NCBI GenBank assembly: GCA_018380885.1
Contig: JAGZSY010000021.1
Location: 1 to 64,000 of the forward strand
DNA: 64,000 nt
Direction: 5' to 3'
Source: Enterocloster asparagiformis
GTDB lineage: Bacteria > Bacillota > Clostridia > Lachnospirales > Lachnospiraceae
Positions 63,482 to 64,000 of this stretch are shown piece after piece. The position numbers were made by a program, and so were the translations under genes. Position 1 is the stretch's first letter, and each line of letters opens with the position of its first letter. The notes beneath the pieces were generated by a model. The model did no database searches. It was not told the DNA's origin and worked only from the letters and a program-made list of their open reading frames with translations.

Positions 63482-64000
63482 ATGGCGGAACTGATGGAAA
63501 AGGCGTCCTCCTGGCTGTCGCTGCTACCCAGGATTACCACGGTTAACCTGTTGGAAGTGGCAATTATTTCCATTTTGGTTTACGAGATCCTTTTCTGGGT
63601 GAAGAACACCAGGGCCTGGACCGTACTGAAGGGTCTGGGAGTTATACTGATATTTGCGGTGTTTGCTGCTGTGCTGCACCTGAACACCATCCTGTGGATT
63701 CTGGAAAAGACCACGGGCATCGCGGTGACGGCGCTGCTGGTGGTATTCCAGCCGGAGCTGCGCAAGGCGCTGGAGCAGTTGGGCAGCCAGAATATTATAT
63801 CCAACATCCTCTCCTTCGACGACGCGAAGGAGCACAGGGGATTTGACGACAAGACGATCAACGAGCTGGTGCGGGCCACCTTTGAGATGGCCAAGGTCAA
63901 GACCGGCGCGCTGATGGTGATCGAGCGGGCGGCCTCCCTAAAGGAGATCGAGCGCACGGGAATCGAGGTCAACGGGCTGGTGACCAGCCAGCTGCTGATC
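63482..64000 (+). CDS. cdaA: Diadenylate cyclase CdaA, cut by window end
   Basis: The first 173 residues are visible. Three membrane helices (about residues 20-90) are followed by ELRKALEQLG and the start of the DAC domain (KVKTGALMVIERAASLKEI, then IEVNGLVTSQLLI). The catalytic DGA and RHR motifs must lie past base 64000. It makes c-di-AMP, which controls K+ and osmolyte transport and wall homeostasis. The ATG at 63482 follows GAAGGAGGTGAG. cdaR usually comes next. Confidence 0.94.
   Translation, partial: MAELMEKASSWLSLLPRITTVNLLEVAIISILVYEILFWVKNTRAWTVLKGLGVILIFAVFAAVLHLNTILWILEKTTGIAVTALLVVFQPELRKALEQLGSQNIISNILSFDDAKEHRGFDDKTINELVRATFEMAKVKTGALMVIERAASLKEIERTGIEVNGLVTSQLLI

Overview
The window looks like chromosome of a GC-rich, endospore-forming clostridium, most probably a member of the Lachnospiraceae. 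This is inferred from gene content and order: a YlmC/YmxH sporulation-type protein, an rnfCDGEAB operon, hprK-murB-whiA-HPr-like synteny, a LexA box of the Gram-positive GAAC-N4-GTTC type, Shine-Dalgarno-led genes throughout, and Lachnospiraceae-type DUF families. I see no phage, transposase, integrase, CRISPR array or rRNA operon. It is mostly core chromosome with one AT-richer accessory stretch.

Layout. 0-5 kb: small membrane proteins (DUF4190, DUF975), a YlmC-like protein, a divergent SOS-controlled Y-family polymerase operon and a DUF1576 membrane protein. 5-14 kb: a MATE exporter, a cation/proton antiporter, aroD, nrdR, yqeG, a fused aroE-aroK gene, efp and argS. 14-21 kb: a SWIM/SNF2 helicase and a heterodimeric ABC exporter. 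21.5-26.7 kb: the complete rnfCDGEAB operon for the Na+/H+-translocating ferredoxin:NAD+ oxidoreductase. 26.7-31.5 kb: an AT-richer patch with an NTF2-like protein, a membrane-anchored L,D-transpeptidase, a MocR-type regulator and a DUF4303 protein. 31.6-37.5 kb: a sodium:solute symporter, a SleB-like hydrolase, a YhcH-type sugar protein, a cyclopropane-fatty-acid synthase, tRNA-Ala(GGC) and a small Cro/CI regulator. 37.7-42.8 kb: a BASS-family transporter behind a T-box leader, a GNAT, a 30-bp tandem repeat, a small secreted peptide gene with strong hairpins, and a polyol/hexuronate dehydrogenase. 43-50.4 kb: a lipoprotein glycosidase, a DUF1653 protein and uvrC-hprK-murB-whiA-HPr-like. 50.5-59.2 kb: dnaE, pfkA, a DUF6145-like gene with dusB, greA and lysS. 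59.5-64 kb: a DUF1963 protein, a small partner, a lone SufB/SufD-type scaffold and an operon of two unknown membrane proteins leading into cdaA, which is cut by the window edge.

How the genes fit together. Rnf couples reduced ferredoxin oxidation to ion pumping, and the Na+-coupled carriers (SSS, BASS, antiporter) are plausible users of that gradient. HprK, the HPr-like protein without the phosphotransfer histidine, and PfkA suggest a local carbon-regulation cluster. AroD, AroE-AroK and YqeG form a partial shikimate set.

The points most worth a second look are: the T-box (specifier read as ATC, isoleucine) in front of a BASS transporter; the HPr-like protein with Asp at position 15 next to hprK; the LysRS carrying a C-terminal tRNA-binding OB fold; the RnfE with a Cys-rich charged tail; the lone minimal SufB/D protein; the small protein translationally coupled to the SOS polymerase; and the secreted-peptide/hairpin locus at 40.6-41.0 kb.
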